From contig NZ_LMMP01000018.1 in assembly GCF_001422815.1 (NCBI RefSeq), positions 1-37,209 on the forward strand: a stretch of DNA of 37,209 nt, written 5' to 3'. The stretch comes from Methylobacterium sp. Leaf91 (lineage in GTDB: Bacteria; Pseudomonadota; Alphaproteobacteria; Rhizobiales; Beijerinckiaceae). Under the pieces are notes generated by a model. The model had not been told where the DNA came from. It did no database searches and saw nothing but the letters and a program-made list of their open reading frames with translations. This document shows, in pieces, positions 23,956 through 32,121 of this stretch (the stretch's first letter is position 1; every line of letters starts with the position of its first letter). The translations under genes were made by a program, and so were the position numbers.

Positions 23956-24438
23956 ATGTCCCTACCCCACAATCCGCAAGGCCCGGCCGATGGTCTCCGG
24001 CGCGGTATGAAGATCCTCGTCATGGGGCTTCCCGGCGCCGGCAAAACGACCTTGGCCCGCCTTCTTCGCGCGCGGCTCGGATGTGTCCACCTCAATGCCG
24101 ACGAGGTGCGCCGTCACCTCTACAGGGATCTGGGCTATTCCTTGGAAGACCGCCTCGAACATGCCCGGCGCATGGGATGGCTGTGCGAACGCATCGTGCA
24201 GGGCGGTGTCGACGTCATCGCCGACTTCATCTGTCCGACGCAAGAGACGCGCGCGGCCTTCGGAGCGACGTTCACGGTCTGGATCGACCGGATTAAGGAA
24301 GGCCGGTTCGCGGATACGAATCGCCTCTTCGTGCCCCCCGAAACCTGGGACGTCCGGGTCGAGGCGGGCCCCAGCCCTGAGACCTGGACGCAGCGCGTCC
24401 TCGACGCGATTGAGGACCGGAAGAATCCGCGCGCATGA
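23956..24438 (+). CDS. APS-kinase-like P-loop kinase
   Basis: 160 aa. ATG 23956 has a GAGGAGG ribosome-binding site at ideal spacing; ATG 24007 (MKILVMGLPG) is an alternative. Walker A is at 24-32 (GLPGAGKTT). The APS-kinase pattern follows: HLNADEVRRHL (45-55), YSLEDRLEHARRMGWLCERI (61-80) and VDVIADFICPTQETRAAF. CysC makes PAPS from APS and ATP. The C-terminal lid here (WIDRIKEGRFADTNRLFVPP) replaces the VFVxxPLxxCExRDxKGLY segment of classical CysC, so it belongs to a divergent branch whose substrate is uncertain. Supplying PAPS to the sulfotransferase at 9366 would fit. It is flanked by two IS66 remnants in opposite orientation, so it stands alone and may have been moved in. Confidence 0.72.
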   Translation: MSLPHNPQGPADGLRRGMKILVMGLPGAGKTTLARLLRARLGCVHLNADEVRRHLYRDLGYSLEDRLEHARRMGWLCERIVQGGVDVIADFICPTQETRAAFGATFTVWIDRIKEGRFADTNRLFVPPETWDVRVEAGPSPETWTQRVLDAIEDRKNPRA

Positions 24439-24513
24439 TCGCGCGCAGAGAATCATTACTGCGCACCGGTAGCGTCCCCGATCGTTGGGTCAGCGCCATC
24501 CGGTCTGACGGAG

Positions 24514-24987
24514 GTAACTACCCCTCATATGACCGCAGGGTTCAAATGGCGACGGTTTTGAGGATGGTGCCGAAGGGGCTATTGCCTGTGAGGCGGGCGG
24601 TATCGACCACAGTGCGTATGGTAGCTTCGCCCTCGACCGCCCCCATCGCGAGGTAGCCGTTGGTGACTTTCTGCTGGACTACGGACGGGCGCAGTAGCTT
24701 CTCTGAACGGTTGTTGGCCGGTTCGACCGCGCCAGTGTGGCCGAGGAACACCAAGAGCTTATGTCGAGCATCGCTGGTCTCGGCGACATAGGCGACGTCG
24801 CCGGCGAGATGGTCAAGGTAGGCCTAGTGCGCTGGCGCATTGCCATGCCGAGCCATCTAGCGGTCCGAGATCCAAGCTGCCGGACCGGATCGATCAACTC
24901 CTCGCGGCTCAGCCGATCAATATCGCTTCAACCCATCCCCCGAGGGAGTCCGCGAATTCCGGCCCGCCCAAGGGGATGGGTTATTAC
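24514..24987 (-). mobile_element. internally deleted IS66-family element, 474 bp
   Basis: Both ends look like IS66 termini: GTAACTACCCCTC at 24514 and, read on the minus strand, GTAATAACCCATCCCC starting at 24987. Inside, the minus strand first encodes the transposase start (RLIGLSREELIDPVRQLG-like, near 24940-24880). After a deletion it encodes its end (HTGAVEPANNRSEKLLRPSV, VQQKVTNGYLAMGAVEGEAT, IRTVVDTARLTGNSPFGTIL; 24754-24542). About 1 kb of coding sequence is missing. It resembles a MITE derivative that a complete IS66 could mobilise. No matching 8-bp target duplication is evident. Confidence 0.65.
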
Positions 24988-25150
24988 TTGTTCCGGGTAT
25001 GGCCGTTTTCCATGCGCGAACATCCAGATCTATGGATGCTTTCATGATACAGCAACCCTCGATTCGACGGAAGTTCTGACGAACTTGCAGAGCGATGATG
25101 TCACAGCATATGATCAATTATGTCCGCCTGAAGCGTTCGGGTTGATTTGA

Positions 25151-25972
25151 GTGCGCCTACAGCGTAGCGCCTATGGCTCCGTCATTGTCCAAAAATGTGA
25201 GCGCATCGCTTTGAAATGTTTCTCCTGCGTCAATGGCCTCACTGCGGTACTTTTCGTGGTCGGAACAGGGGGATTTACGGCGCCCGCGTGGGCAACCTCG
25301 GATGTCGCTACAGCGGCAATCGCGTTAGGCAAGCTCTACGTCGTGGGGAGCACCGAACTCGCCCATACCGGCGTCGTCCTCGAAGGTCGATTTCGCACGG
25401 AGTCCGACGACGCTGGGAAATACCAGTTTCAGGTGATCTATCATCCGGTGCGATGCATCGTCGGCGTCGAGATCGAGGGGAAGGTCTACGAGGCGGTGGT
25501 CAGCAATTGCGGGCAGCAGGGCCCCGCCGCCGATGCCGCGGGGGCGCAGCGCGTCGGGGCCGTGCCGGCTCAGGACACGCAGAGCGGACCCGCCGGGCCC
25601 CCCGGACCAGCGGGCCCACCGGGTCCCCCCGGACCAGCGGGCCCACCGGGTCCTCCCGGACCTCCCGGCCTGGCGGCGCCACGGGAGACCAAGGCGTCGC
25701 CGCAAGAGGTTAGGCCCGTGCTACGGGAGACCATGCCCGTGCCGAAGGGGATCCAGGCCGCGCCCCCGCAATCTTCGGAGACGCCCGCGTCTAACACGGT
25801 CCAAGGGGCCCCGAAGCGGAGCGCCGACGGGGAGGCCGCACGGGCGGCGACGGATGCGAAGGTCCGGCGTTCTCCGGTGCCACCACGGCCACGACCGAAG
25901 CCGCCGGTGAAAAAGCCGCAGCCCGCTCAGAACGACCTCGCCGATCCCGCGAACGCGACCATCGAAAACTGA
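25151..25972 (+). CDS. exported collagen-like protein
   Basis: 273 aa from GTG 25151; an in-frame TTG at 25211 gives a more usual signal peptide (KCFSCVNGLTAVLFVVGTGG, cut near PAWA|TSD). The mature N-terminal domain (residues ~50-125; KLYVVGSTELAHTGVVLEGR, then YHPVRCIVGVEIEGKVYEAV) is a small beta-rich fold with two Cys, likely disulfide-bonded. Residues 146-175 are ten uninterrupted Gly-X-Y triplets, mostly GPP and GPA, able to form a collagen triple helix. A long basic Pro-rich disordered tail follows (SPVPPRPRPKPPVKKPQPAQ). Bacterial collagen-like proteins act as surface stalks or adhesins. Its place in an EPS cluster suggests a matrix or polysaccharide-binding role; this is inference. 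Confidence 0.75.
   Translation: MRLQRSAYGSVIVQKCERIALKCFSCVNGLTAVLFVVGTGGFTAPAWATSDVATAAIALGKLYVVGSTELAHTGVVLEGRFRTESDDAGKYQFQVIYHPVRCIVGVEIEGKVYEAVVSNCGQQGPAADAAGAQRVGAVPAQDTQSGPAGPPGPAGPPGPPGPAGPPGPPGPPGLAAPRETKASPQEVRPVLRETMPVPKGIQAAPPQSSETPASNTVQGAPKRSADGEAARAATDAKVRRSPVPPRPRPKPPVKKPQPAQNDLADPANATIEN
25598..25655 (+). repeat. 27-bp tandem repeat encoding Gly-X-Y triplets
   Basis: A 27-base unit is present twice in tandem. GGACCAGCGGGCCCACCGGG occurs at 25604 and again at 25631, each unit encoding three collagen triplets. The perfect match makes this spot prone to slippage that would lengthen or shorten the triple helix in nine-residue steps. Confidence 0.7.
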
Positions 25973-26135
25973 TGGTCCCACGGGCCCGTGCGTTCGCTCA
26001 TCCGAGACAACGTGCAAAAGATTGTCGCCATTGCCGTTGCGAACGGTACAGGTTTCGCACGCCGGATGACGAGCATCATCGGGGTGAGACCGGCGTGAAT
26101 TCTTGCATGATGCAGAAGAAGCAGGAGGGCTGACT

Positions 26136-27278
26136 TTGCGCGACTCATCGCCCGTGTTATTCGCCAAAGCCAACGTTGCCGGCCCAACGCGGACCTGGAC
26201 CTTGAACGGTGATTTCATCACGCTCAAGCCAACCGGGGTCGCCCGGTATGCCTGGGAAACGGTTTGGGCAATGGATGCCCTTCTCGCGGAGGGACATCCG
26301 TCCGCCGCCGGCCTATCCATCGAGATCATCGCGCCGTATCCGCCCGCGACGGGCGCGCCCCGCAATATCCCACTTAGGATCGTGCCAGAATTTGATCGAC
26401 CTCGGTTGCCTCAGGTCTGGTCTCAGATACAGCTGCCTCGCCACGTTAAGGGCGGGCTGATTAGCTTTTGCAACCTCGGTCCGGTCGCGGTGCGAAAGCA
26501 GATCGTCTGTATTCACGACCTGCACACGAAGCTGATGCCAGAGAGCTATGGCCGCGCGTTTCGGCTGGTCCATGACGTGATCCTGCCGTTCGTCGGTCGT
26601 CGCGCATCGACAGTGACGACGGTCTCGCGCTTCGCGGCTGATACCCTGGCCGCACACGGGGTCGCGCCCCGCGAGCGGGTGATGGTGACGTATAACGGAC
26701 ACGAGCACGCGTTGCGATGGCAGCCGGAGCGGGGCACTATCGCGATCGGACCTCGGCCGTTCGTTGTGACGCTCGGGAGGGATCTCCCGTACAAGAACAC
26801 CAAGCTCGTCTTTCGCATCGCCGATGCGCTAAGTGCGTTGGGACTCGATCTTTACATCACCGGCGCATTCGACGCAGTCGCGATCGCGGGTGATGCTGGG
26901 ATCGCGCCGAACGTCCACCTGCTCGGACGCGTATCGGACGACGATCTCGCCCAGCTCCTTCGGGAGGCGCGCTGCTTCCTCTTCCCCACGCGGATGGAAG
27001 GTTTCGGCCTCCCGGCGGTGGAGGCCATGGCCTGGGGTTGCCCGCTCGTCGTTTCACCGGTCGCGAGCCTCCCTGAGGTTTGTGGCGACGCCGCACTCTA
27101 TGCAGATCCTGAAAGCGACGGCGCATGGATCGAGGCGGTCCGGCGGATCGTCACGGAGCCCGGCCTCAGCGAACGGATGGCCTGCGACGGACGCGCGCAG
27201 GTCGCTCGGTTTTCCTGGCGAACCATCGCGGAGCAGTACCTGATGCTCATGCAGAAGGCAGACGCCGTTAATCTTTAG
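26136..27278 (+). CDS. GT4-family glycosyltransferase
   Basis: 380 aa. TTG 26136 is chosen because AGGAGGG lies eight bases upstream; the frame is open from TTG 26103. GT-B fold of family GT4: the N-terminal half includes LNGDFITLKPTGVARYAWET (sugar-acceptor side), VCIHDLHTKLMPESYGRAFR, and TVTTVSRFAADTLAAHGV, the usual GT4 sentence before the linker. The C-terminal half has RPFVVTLGRDLPYKNTKLVF, then NVHLLGRVSDDDLAQLLREA, and the EX7E nucleotide-sugar motif EGFGLPAVEAMAWG near 288-301. It adds a sugar to the lipid-linked EPS unit, probably with retention. The acceptor and donor are not predictable. Confidence 0.86.
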   Translation: MRDSSPVLFAKANVAGPTRTWTLNGDFITLKPTGVARYAWETVWAMDALLAEGHPSAAGLSIEIIAPYPPATGAPRNIPLRIVPEFDRPRLPQVWSQIQLPRHVKGGLISFCNLGPVAVRKQIVCIHDLHTKLMPESYGRAFRLVHDVILPFVGRRASTVTTVSRFAADTLAAHGVAPRERVMVTYNGHEHALRWQPERGTIAIGPRPFVVTLGRDLPYKNTKLVFRIADALSALGLDLYITGAFDAVAIAGDAGIAPNVHLLGRVSDDDLAQLLREARCFLFPTRMEGFGLPAVEAMAWGCPLVVSPVASLPEVCGDAALYADPESDGAWIEAVRRIVTEPGLSERMACDGRAQVARFSWRTIAEQYLMLMQKADAVNL

Positions 27279-27279
27279 A

Positions 27280-27306
27280 TCCGCTTAGAGGGGACCGCTA
27301 AGCGGA
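27280..27306 (+). terminator. hairpin after the GT4 gene
   Basis: TCCGCTTAG (27280-27288) pairs perfectly with CTAAGCGGA (27298-27306), starting two bases past the stop codon. No T run follows. It could still act as a terminator or an mRNA-end stem. Confidence 0.5.
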
Positions 27307-27954
27307 AGCCGGAGTGTTCCGATCGAAGCCGATGCGACAAGTAAGGACCACGCTTGGCGCACTGCACCTTGTGCGGCCAGATGTGGTGACCGCCATTACG
27401 CGCGCCTTCGACGGAAAAGTCGGATGGGAGAAAGCCGCCGCTTCTTTTCTAAAGTTCGCGCAAAGGTTTGTGCCTTGCGGCCGGTGCTCGACTGGAGGAA
27501 CGCTCCTTTTCTTGGATCGTCCCAAGCGGGAAATCGACCTGGCCGTGCAGCCCGCGCGAATTTGCGTGCCGATGCCGGACCCGTAATCCAATGGCTTGGA
27601 AAGATCGATCCCAGGAGCGACCGGAAACACAAATGTTTGGCAGACAATTTTAGATCAAGCACCAACAATGATATGCGCTTCTATATAATTACAATACTAT
27701 TATACAATAATCGTAATTGCTGTTATCTTCCCCTCGAACCGCAAGCCTTGATCGCTGTGCCATCCTTGGCCTACATTCATTTCCATGTTAAAAAAGACAA
27801 TCGAATCCGGTTTTCGAAATTAGGTCTGAGATCTCGAGCTTGGGCCTAGAGTCGTGATTCTAAATGGAAGATGGAATCCACTTGCAAGTAGACGTTATAA
27901 CATTGCACAAAATTATGATTTATGTGATGTCAGTCATCCTCGTGGACCTGGTAA
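27307..27954. other. 650-bp stretch without a confident gene
   Basis: The first half is GC-rich with frames that look non-coding. From about 27645 the sequence is strongly AT-rich (TATATAATTACAATACTATT) up to the pyruvyl transferase start, and this likely includes its promoter. The AT-rich block may be foreign DNA. Confidence 0.4.
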
Positions 27955-29226
27955 ATGTCGCTGACAATGTCTGATCCTAGACCCCTTGCGAGCCTGCGTC
28001 ACCGGATCGCGATCTTCAACGTCAAGTATAGCCCGAATGTCGGAGACGGCGCCATTGCAGAATCGTTGGAGACTGAACTTGCCCGTCACGCTTCCATAGA
28101 ACGCGTCACGTCGATCGACCTTGCCGGGCGGAGCGCTTACGGACATGGTCTGAGGCATCGTGGGACCGTATTGGCAGTTCTGCAACGGCTGAGCCCGAGT
28201 TTGCGGGACGCGGTGTCCTCGGTCTTGCTCCGAGCCCTGACAGAATTTCGCTTGAGGCCGGTCTGGAGGAAATGTCTGGACGGGCAGAACGCCGTCGTGA
28301 TCGGCGGCGGACAGCTAATTCAGGGAACCGACCTAAATTTTCCAGTGAAGCTGAATGCAGCGATGCGGGAAGTCCGGCGCCGTAAGCTGCCTTGCCTCGT
28401 CTATGGCGTCGGCGTCGCGCAGACGCTTTCGCCGGAGGCGGCGCGCCTATTCCGGCGGGCATTCGCTGGAAGTCTGTCCGCGGTTTTCGTTCGCGACACG
28501 GAATCGCAGGCCGCGTGGGACCGGCATTTCGCACAGCCGGACATCCCCAGGGCAAGGCTGTGTTGGGATCCGGCCGTTCTGATGGATGCAGTCGTCCCCC
28601 CCCTGTCGTCGATGACACGGAAGCGATACCGGATCGGTGTTGGCGTTGCCGCCCCACTTGTGCTCGCGCATCACGCGCTTGACCAGCATTTCGACGCGAA
28701 GACGCTGGACGACTTCTGGGCTTCGCTTGCGGTCGGTCTCGTGAAAGCCGGCTTCGACATCGCCTGGTTCACGAATGGCGCGGAAGAAGACGAGATCTAT
28801 CTCGATCAGCTGATGCCGAAGGTCGGCGGGATCGGCGCCTCGAACCATGCCCGTATCCCGCGTCCGCTTCATCCCCAGGCGTTGGCCAAGTCAATCGCGG
28901 AGTGCGATGGTATCGTAAGTCATCGTCTTCACGCCAACATTCTCGCATTCGCGTATCGCAAGGTGCATATTGGACTCACCTGGGACGCGAAGCTCACGAG
29001 CTTCTTTCGTGCGACGGCGCGCGCGGAGTGCGCGATGTCCGCGACGCAGGACAACGTCGCCCCGATCGTTGCGCTCCTGAAGCGCGATATCGAAAACGGT
29101 CTGCCTCTTGCGACGCACGAGCGCCTCCAGGTTGACGCCCGAACCATGATCGGGCGAGCCGCGGCGGTTCTGGACGAAGCGATCGTGGCGGAGGCATCTT
29201 GTTCCCAGCCCGTATTGCAGCGGTGA
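27955..29226 (+). CDS. polysaccharide pyruvyl transferase, second copy
   Basis: 423 aa from ATG 27955 (ATG 27967 is also possible). Family landmarks: RIAIFNVKYSPNVGDGAIAE near the N-terminus, NAVVIGGGQLIQGTDLNFPV, CLVYGVGVAQTLS, AVFVRDTESQAAWDRHF, ARLCWDPAVLMDA, and the C-terminal GIVSHRLHANILAFAYRKVH followed by IGLTWDAKLTSFF. SHRLHANILA corresponds to the NRLHATIFG site of the CsaB-type gene at 14851, but the two proteins are otherwise quite different, so they probably act on different sugars or one has another activity. It is cytoplasmic. Its neighbours are GT4 upstream and the ExoF-like exporter downstream, consistent with EPS decoration. Confidence 0.84.
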   Translation: MSLTMSDPRPLASLRHRIAIFNVKYSPNVGDGAIAESLETELARHASIERVTSIDLAGRSAYGHGLRHRGTVLAVLQRLSPSLRDAVSSVLLRALTEFRLRPVWRKCLDGQNAVVIGGGQLIQGTDLNFPVKLNAAMREVRRRKLPCLVYGVGVAQTLSPEAARLFRRAFAGSLSAVFVRDTESQAAWDRHFAQPDIPRARLCWDPAVLMDAVVPPLSSMTRKRYRIGVGVAAPLVLAHHALDQHFDAKTLDDFWASLAVGLVKAGFDIAWFTNGAEEDEIYLDQLMPKVGGIGASNHARIPRPLHPQALAKSIAECDGIVSHRLHANILAFAYRKVHIGLTWDAKLTSFFRATARAECAMSATQDNVAPIVALLKRDIENGLPLATHERLQVDARTMIGRAAAVLDEAIVAEASCSQPVLQR

Positions 29227-29498
29227 TTTCGCTACCTTGCTCATTTGAAAAGCCGTAAATTTTTCGGTACCAACATCAGCAGACGCAGCGTGTGAACCAT
29301 ACCTCCGATGTGTCCAGATAGCTGTGCACAGCAACGGCTCGAACATATCATCGGGATCTCAAACCCGTCACGTCTGATCAGGTCGTTCCGAGTCGACCCG
29401 TGACATCGTGAGGTCGGTCATACAACTTCACGGAAAGCCGGTTGCGATCTTAGCGGAGTCGTAACCACCGAATGCGTCGCTTTTCTTAGGTTCATCCA

Positions 29499-30740
29499 AT
29501 GTCCTCCCTCCTCAGATCCTCCGTGGTCGCGCTGCTGTGCTCAGGGTCCCTCTGCGCCGCCGCGGAGCAGGAAGCGTATCGGCTGACATCGGGAGACACG
29601 GTCGAGGTCGTCATCGCCGGGCACCCGGATCTGCGACAGAAGACGACCCTGAGCATCGATGGCGAGATCTCGGTGCCGCTGGTTGGTTCGGTCGTGGCAG
29701 GCGACCTGACCCTGACCGATCTGCGCGCCAAGCTTCAGCAAGTCATGCCGGGCAAGCCGGTTCGGCAGCGGAACGCAGAAGGTAAAGAAAGCACCTCGTT
29801 CATCGACCCGAGCGAGATCAGCGTTCAGGTGGTCGAATATCGGCCCGTCTACCTTAACGGCGACGTAGCCAAGCCTGGCGAGCAGATCTATCGGCCGGGC
29901 ATGACAATCCGTCAGGCCGTCGCGGTCGCGGGCGGTTTCGATGTGGTGAAACTCCGATCGAATAATCCGCTGGTCGAACTCGCGGAACTGCGGAGCGACC
30001 TCGCATCGGTGTCGTCGGAACTGGCGTTCAATCAGGCCCGCGAGAAGCGATTGCGCAGCGATCTGAACGGCCAGGGCGCGGCCGGCGTGAAGCCCGACAA
30101 TGTGCCCGGGCTCCAGCCGGGCATCACGCGCGATACGATCTCCCTGGAGGTCGAGCAACTCGCGACGACGCTCTCGGACGTCGAGAACGAGAAGGTCTAC
30201 CTCCGGCGGCAGGTCACGAAGGCCGAGGAGCGTCGGCGGACACTCGTCGATCAGCAACAGAAGGAAACCGAAGGACTTCAAGCCGACGCAGAGGATCTAG
30301 AGCGCGTGCGGGAACTCTACGGAAAGGGATTGGCGGCCGCCGGACGCCTCACGGACGTTCGGCGTGCCCTGTTGCTTTCGTCGACGCGCGCTTTGCAGAC
30401 GGGCGCGCAGGCACTGCAATCCGAGCGCGACCGCGACGACAATGCGCGTAAACTCCAACACCTCGACGACCAGCGCAAGATCGACAACTTGAAGGAGCTG
30501 GAGGAGGTCATCGTCCGCGTCGCCACCCTTCGCGCGAAGTTGCAGAGCGCCAAGGAAAAGCTCGTCGTTGTTGGCAACGTCCGATCCCAGCTGCTTACCG
30601 GTTCGATGCGGCCCGAGTTGACGCTTGTAAGGGCGAACCGGAAGCAGCGGATCAGCAGTCGCGTCGATGAAGAAACCGAGATGCTGCCCGGCGACGTTGT
30701 GGAGATAAAAATTCCGCTGGACTCCATCTTACGGGATTGA
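29499..30740 (+). CDS. ExoF/Wza-type polysaccharide export protein
   Basis: 413 aa. Signal peptide LLRSSVVALLCSGSLCAAA, cut near residue 22. Poly_export domain at about 25-112: YRLTSGDTVEVVIAGHPDLR, LSIDGEISVPLVGSVVAGDL, then SVQVVEYRPVYLNGDV. A SLBB-type segment follows at about 115-148 (PVYLNGDVAKPGEQIYRPGM, then TIRQAVAVAGGF). After it comes a long coiled-coil at 155-370 (EVEQLATTLSDVENEKVYLR and flanking heptads), and an end with DVVEIKIPLDS. This is the layout of rhizobial ExoF rather than enteric Wza. There is a Cys in the leader, but no clear lipobox. It should form or gate the periplasmic and outer-membrane part of the export channel with an ExoP/Wzc partner, which is not in the window. 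Confidence 0.86.
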   Translation: MSSLLRSSVVALLCSGSLCAAAEQEAYRLTSGDTVEVVIAGHPDLRQKTTLSIDGEISVPLVGSVVAGDLTLTDLRAKLQQVMPGKPVRQRNAEGKESTSFIDPSEISVQVVEYRPVYLNGDVAKPGEQIYRPGMTIRQAVAVAGGFDVVKLRSNNPLVELAELRSDLASVSSELAFNQAREKRLRSDLNGQGAAGVKPDNVPGLQPGITRDTISLEVEQLATTLSDVENEKVYLRRQVTKAEERRRTLVDQQQKETEGLQADAEDLERVRELYGKGLAAAGRLTDVRRALLLSSTRALQTGAQALQSERDRDDNARKLQHLDDQRKIDNLKELEEVIVRVATLRAKLQSAKEKLVVVGNVRSQLLTGSMRPELTLVRANRKQRISSRVDEETEMLPGDVVEIKIPLDSILRD

Positions 30741-30799
30741 GCGCCGAGGCTCGCTGCACCTTCCGACGCGAACGCGCCGCGGTCCGCATCGGTCAGCAG

Positions 30800-31973
30800 T
30801 TATACCAACTTTAATTGATCAACACGCGTGAGCCCATTGGGGCAGTCCGATGGACGTGATGCGTCCATAGCTGAGCAATGATCATGTTCCACGTGTTGCA
30901 ACGGTGCCTGAGGATGCCGGTATGCGATCGGAAGACGCGGTCGCCGAGCCAGTTGTCCCACATGAACTGCCAGAAGTTTTCGACCGGATTGAGTTCGGGT
31001 GAGCGCGCCGGCAGGGGCAGCAGGGTGATGTTGTCGGGGACGGTCAGCTTCCTGGTGGTGTGCCAGCCGGCTTGGTCAAGCAGGAGCGCGGCGTGGGCAC
31101 CCGGAGCGACGGTCGCTGCGATCTCTTCGAAGCAATGGGCCATGGCCTCGGTGGTGCAGCGGGGCATGACCAAGCCTGCGCCGACGCCCCGGGCCCGACA
31201 GATCGCTCCGGAAGATTTAGGCCAAGGCCGTGCGGTGATCCTTCGGGGCCGAGGGACGCGTTCCACGATTGGCCCAGCGTCGGGTGAGCGTGTTCTTCTG
31301 GCCGACACGGGCCTCGTCGCAGAACCAAATCTCTACAGGCTTAGCCCCGACAGCCTGCGCGATCTGCGCCAAACGGTCGGGGAAACCTTTCTGAAAACAG
31401 CTGCGGCGTCTGGGTCCTGGGCGTGATGGCGCGGGCGAGCCGAGAGTTTGCGTAGCCCATCGCCCGTAAGACTCGGCTCAAGGTTTGCTCAGAGACCGAC
31501 ACGCCGTGATCCTCGCACAGGATCTGGGCCAGATCGTACAAGCGCCAGCGCACCACGCCGTGGGCGGCGGGCGTCGGCCCCTGTTCGACCAGGGTCCTGA
31601 GAACCTCGCGCTGGTCGACGTTCAGGCGCGGACGGGCACCCGGGGCCTTGCCGTCGTTCAGCCCGCCCGGGCCATCGGTGTTGAAGGTCACGACCCAATC
31701 ACGCACCGTCTGCAACTCCACCCCGCCGTTCTCGGCCGCCTCCGAGCGCATACCGCCCGCGGCGATCACGGACAGCGCCAAACAGGCGGCGGGTCTGGGC
31801 CGGGTCACGCGACCTCTTGGCCAGGACGCGCAGGGTCTCAGCATCAAAATCCGACCGCAGCGGTACCGGAGCAGCCATCGCATCCTCCTCAGGCTCCAAA
31901 ACCAGAGGACAGAATCATGAACCGGATATCGACGATACCCCGCGTGAGTCTCGCTCAACGAGGATTGGTATTA
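30800..31973 (-). mobile_element. IS630-family element with broken transposase
   Basis: Terminal inverted repeats TTATACCAACTTT (30800) and, reversed, TAATACCAATCCT (31973) bound about 1.17 kb. The minus-strand transposase is readable in three frames. The head is AAPVPLRSDFDAETLRVLAK from 31899. The helix-turn-helix part is MRSEAAENGGVELQTVRDWV, then RWRLYDLAQILCEDHGVSVS. The DDE half is VAPGAHAALLLDQAGWHTTR, then ITLLPLPARSPELNPVENFW followed by QFMWDNWLGDRVF. It ends at 30811. At least two frameshifts (near 31780 and between 31400 and 31250) inactivate it. The catalytic Asp (LLLDQAGWH) and Glu (ELNPVEN) remain. The insertion separates the ExoF-like gene from the GT2 gene. Confidence 0.8.
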
Positions 31974-32121
31974 GCCGGTGCCCCGGCCGAGATCGCCCTC
32001 CCCCCACATCTGCCTCGGCCCGTGCGATTTCCGACTGGCGGGCCAGAGGCGATCGGCATCGCAAATAGGATAAGTCTTACGCCATCCGCTTTCCGCGAGC
32101 GGGTGGCGTGTCTGCCGTTCC

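Noticed and set aside
25981..25992. CACGGGCCCGTG palindrome after the collagen-like gene
   Set aside because: A 12-base palindrome without a loop or T run; not enough to call a terminator or operator.
27424..27849. 141-codon plus-strand open frame after the GT4 gene
   Set aside because: Crosses from GC-rich to AT-rich DNA with a change in composition, lacks a ribosome-binding site and shows no domain.
30878..31426. 182-codon plus-strand open frame
   Set aside because: Antisense to the IS630 transposase, whose minus-strand motifs (LLLDQAGWH, ELNPVEN) are clear.
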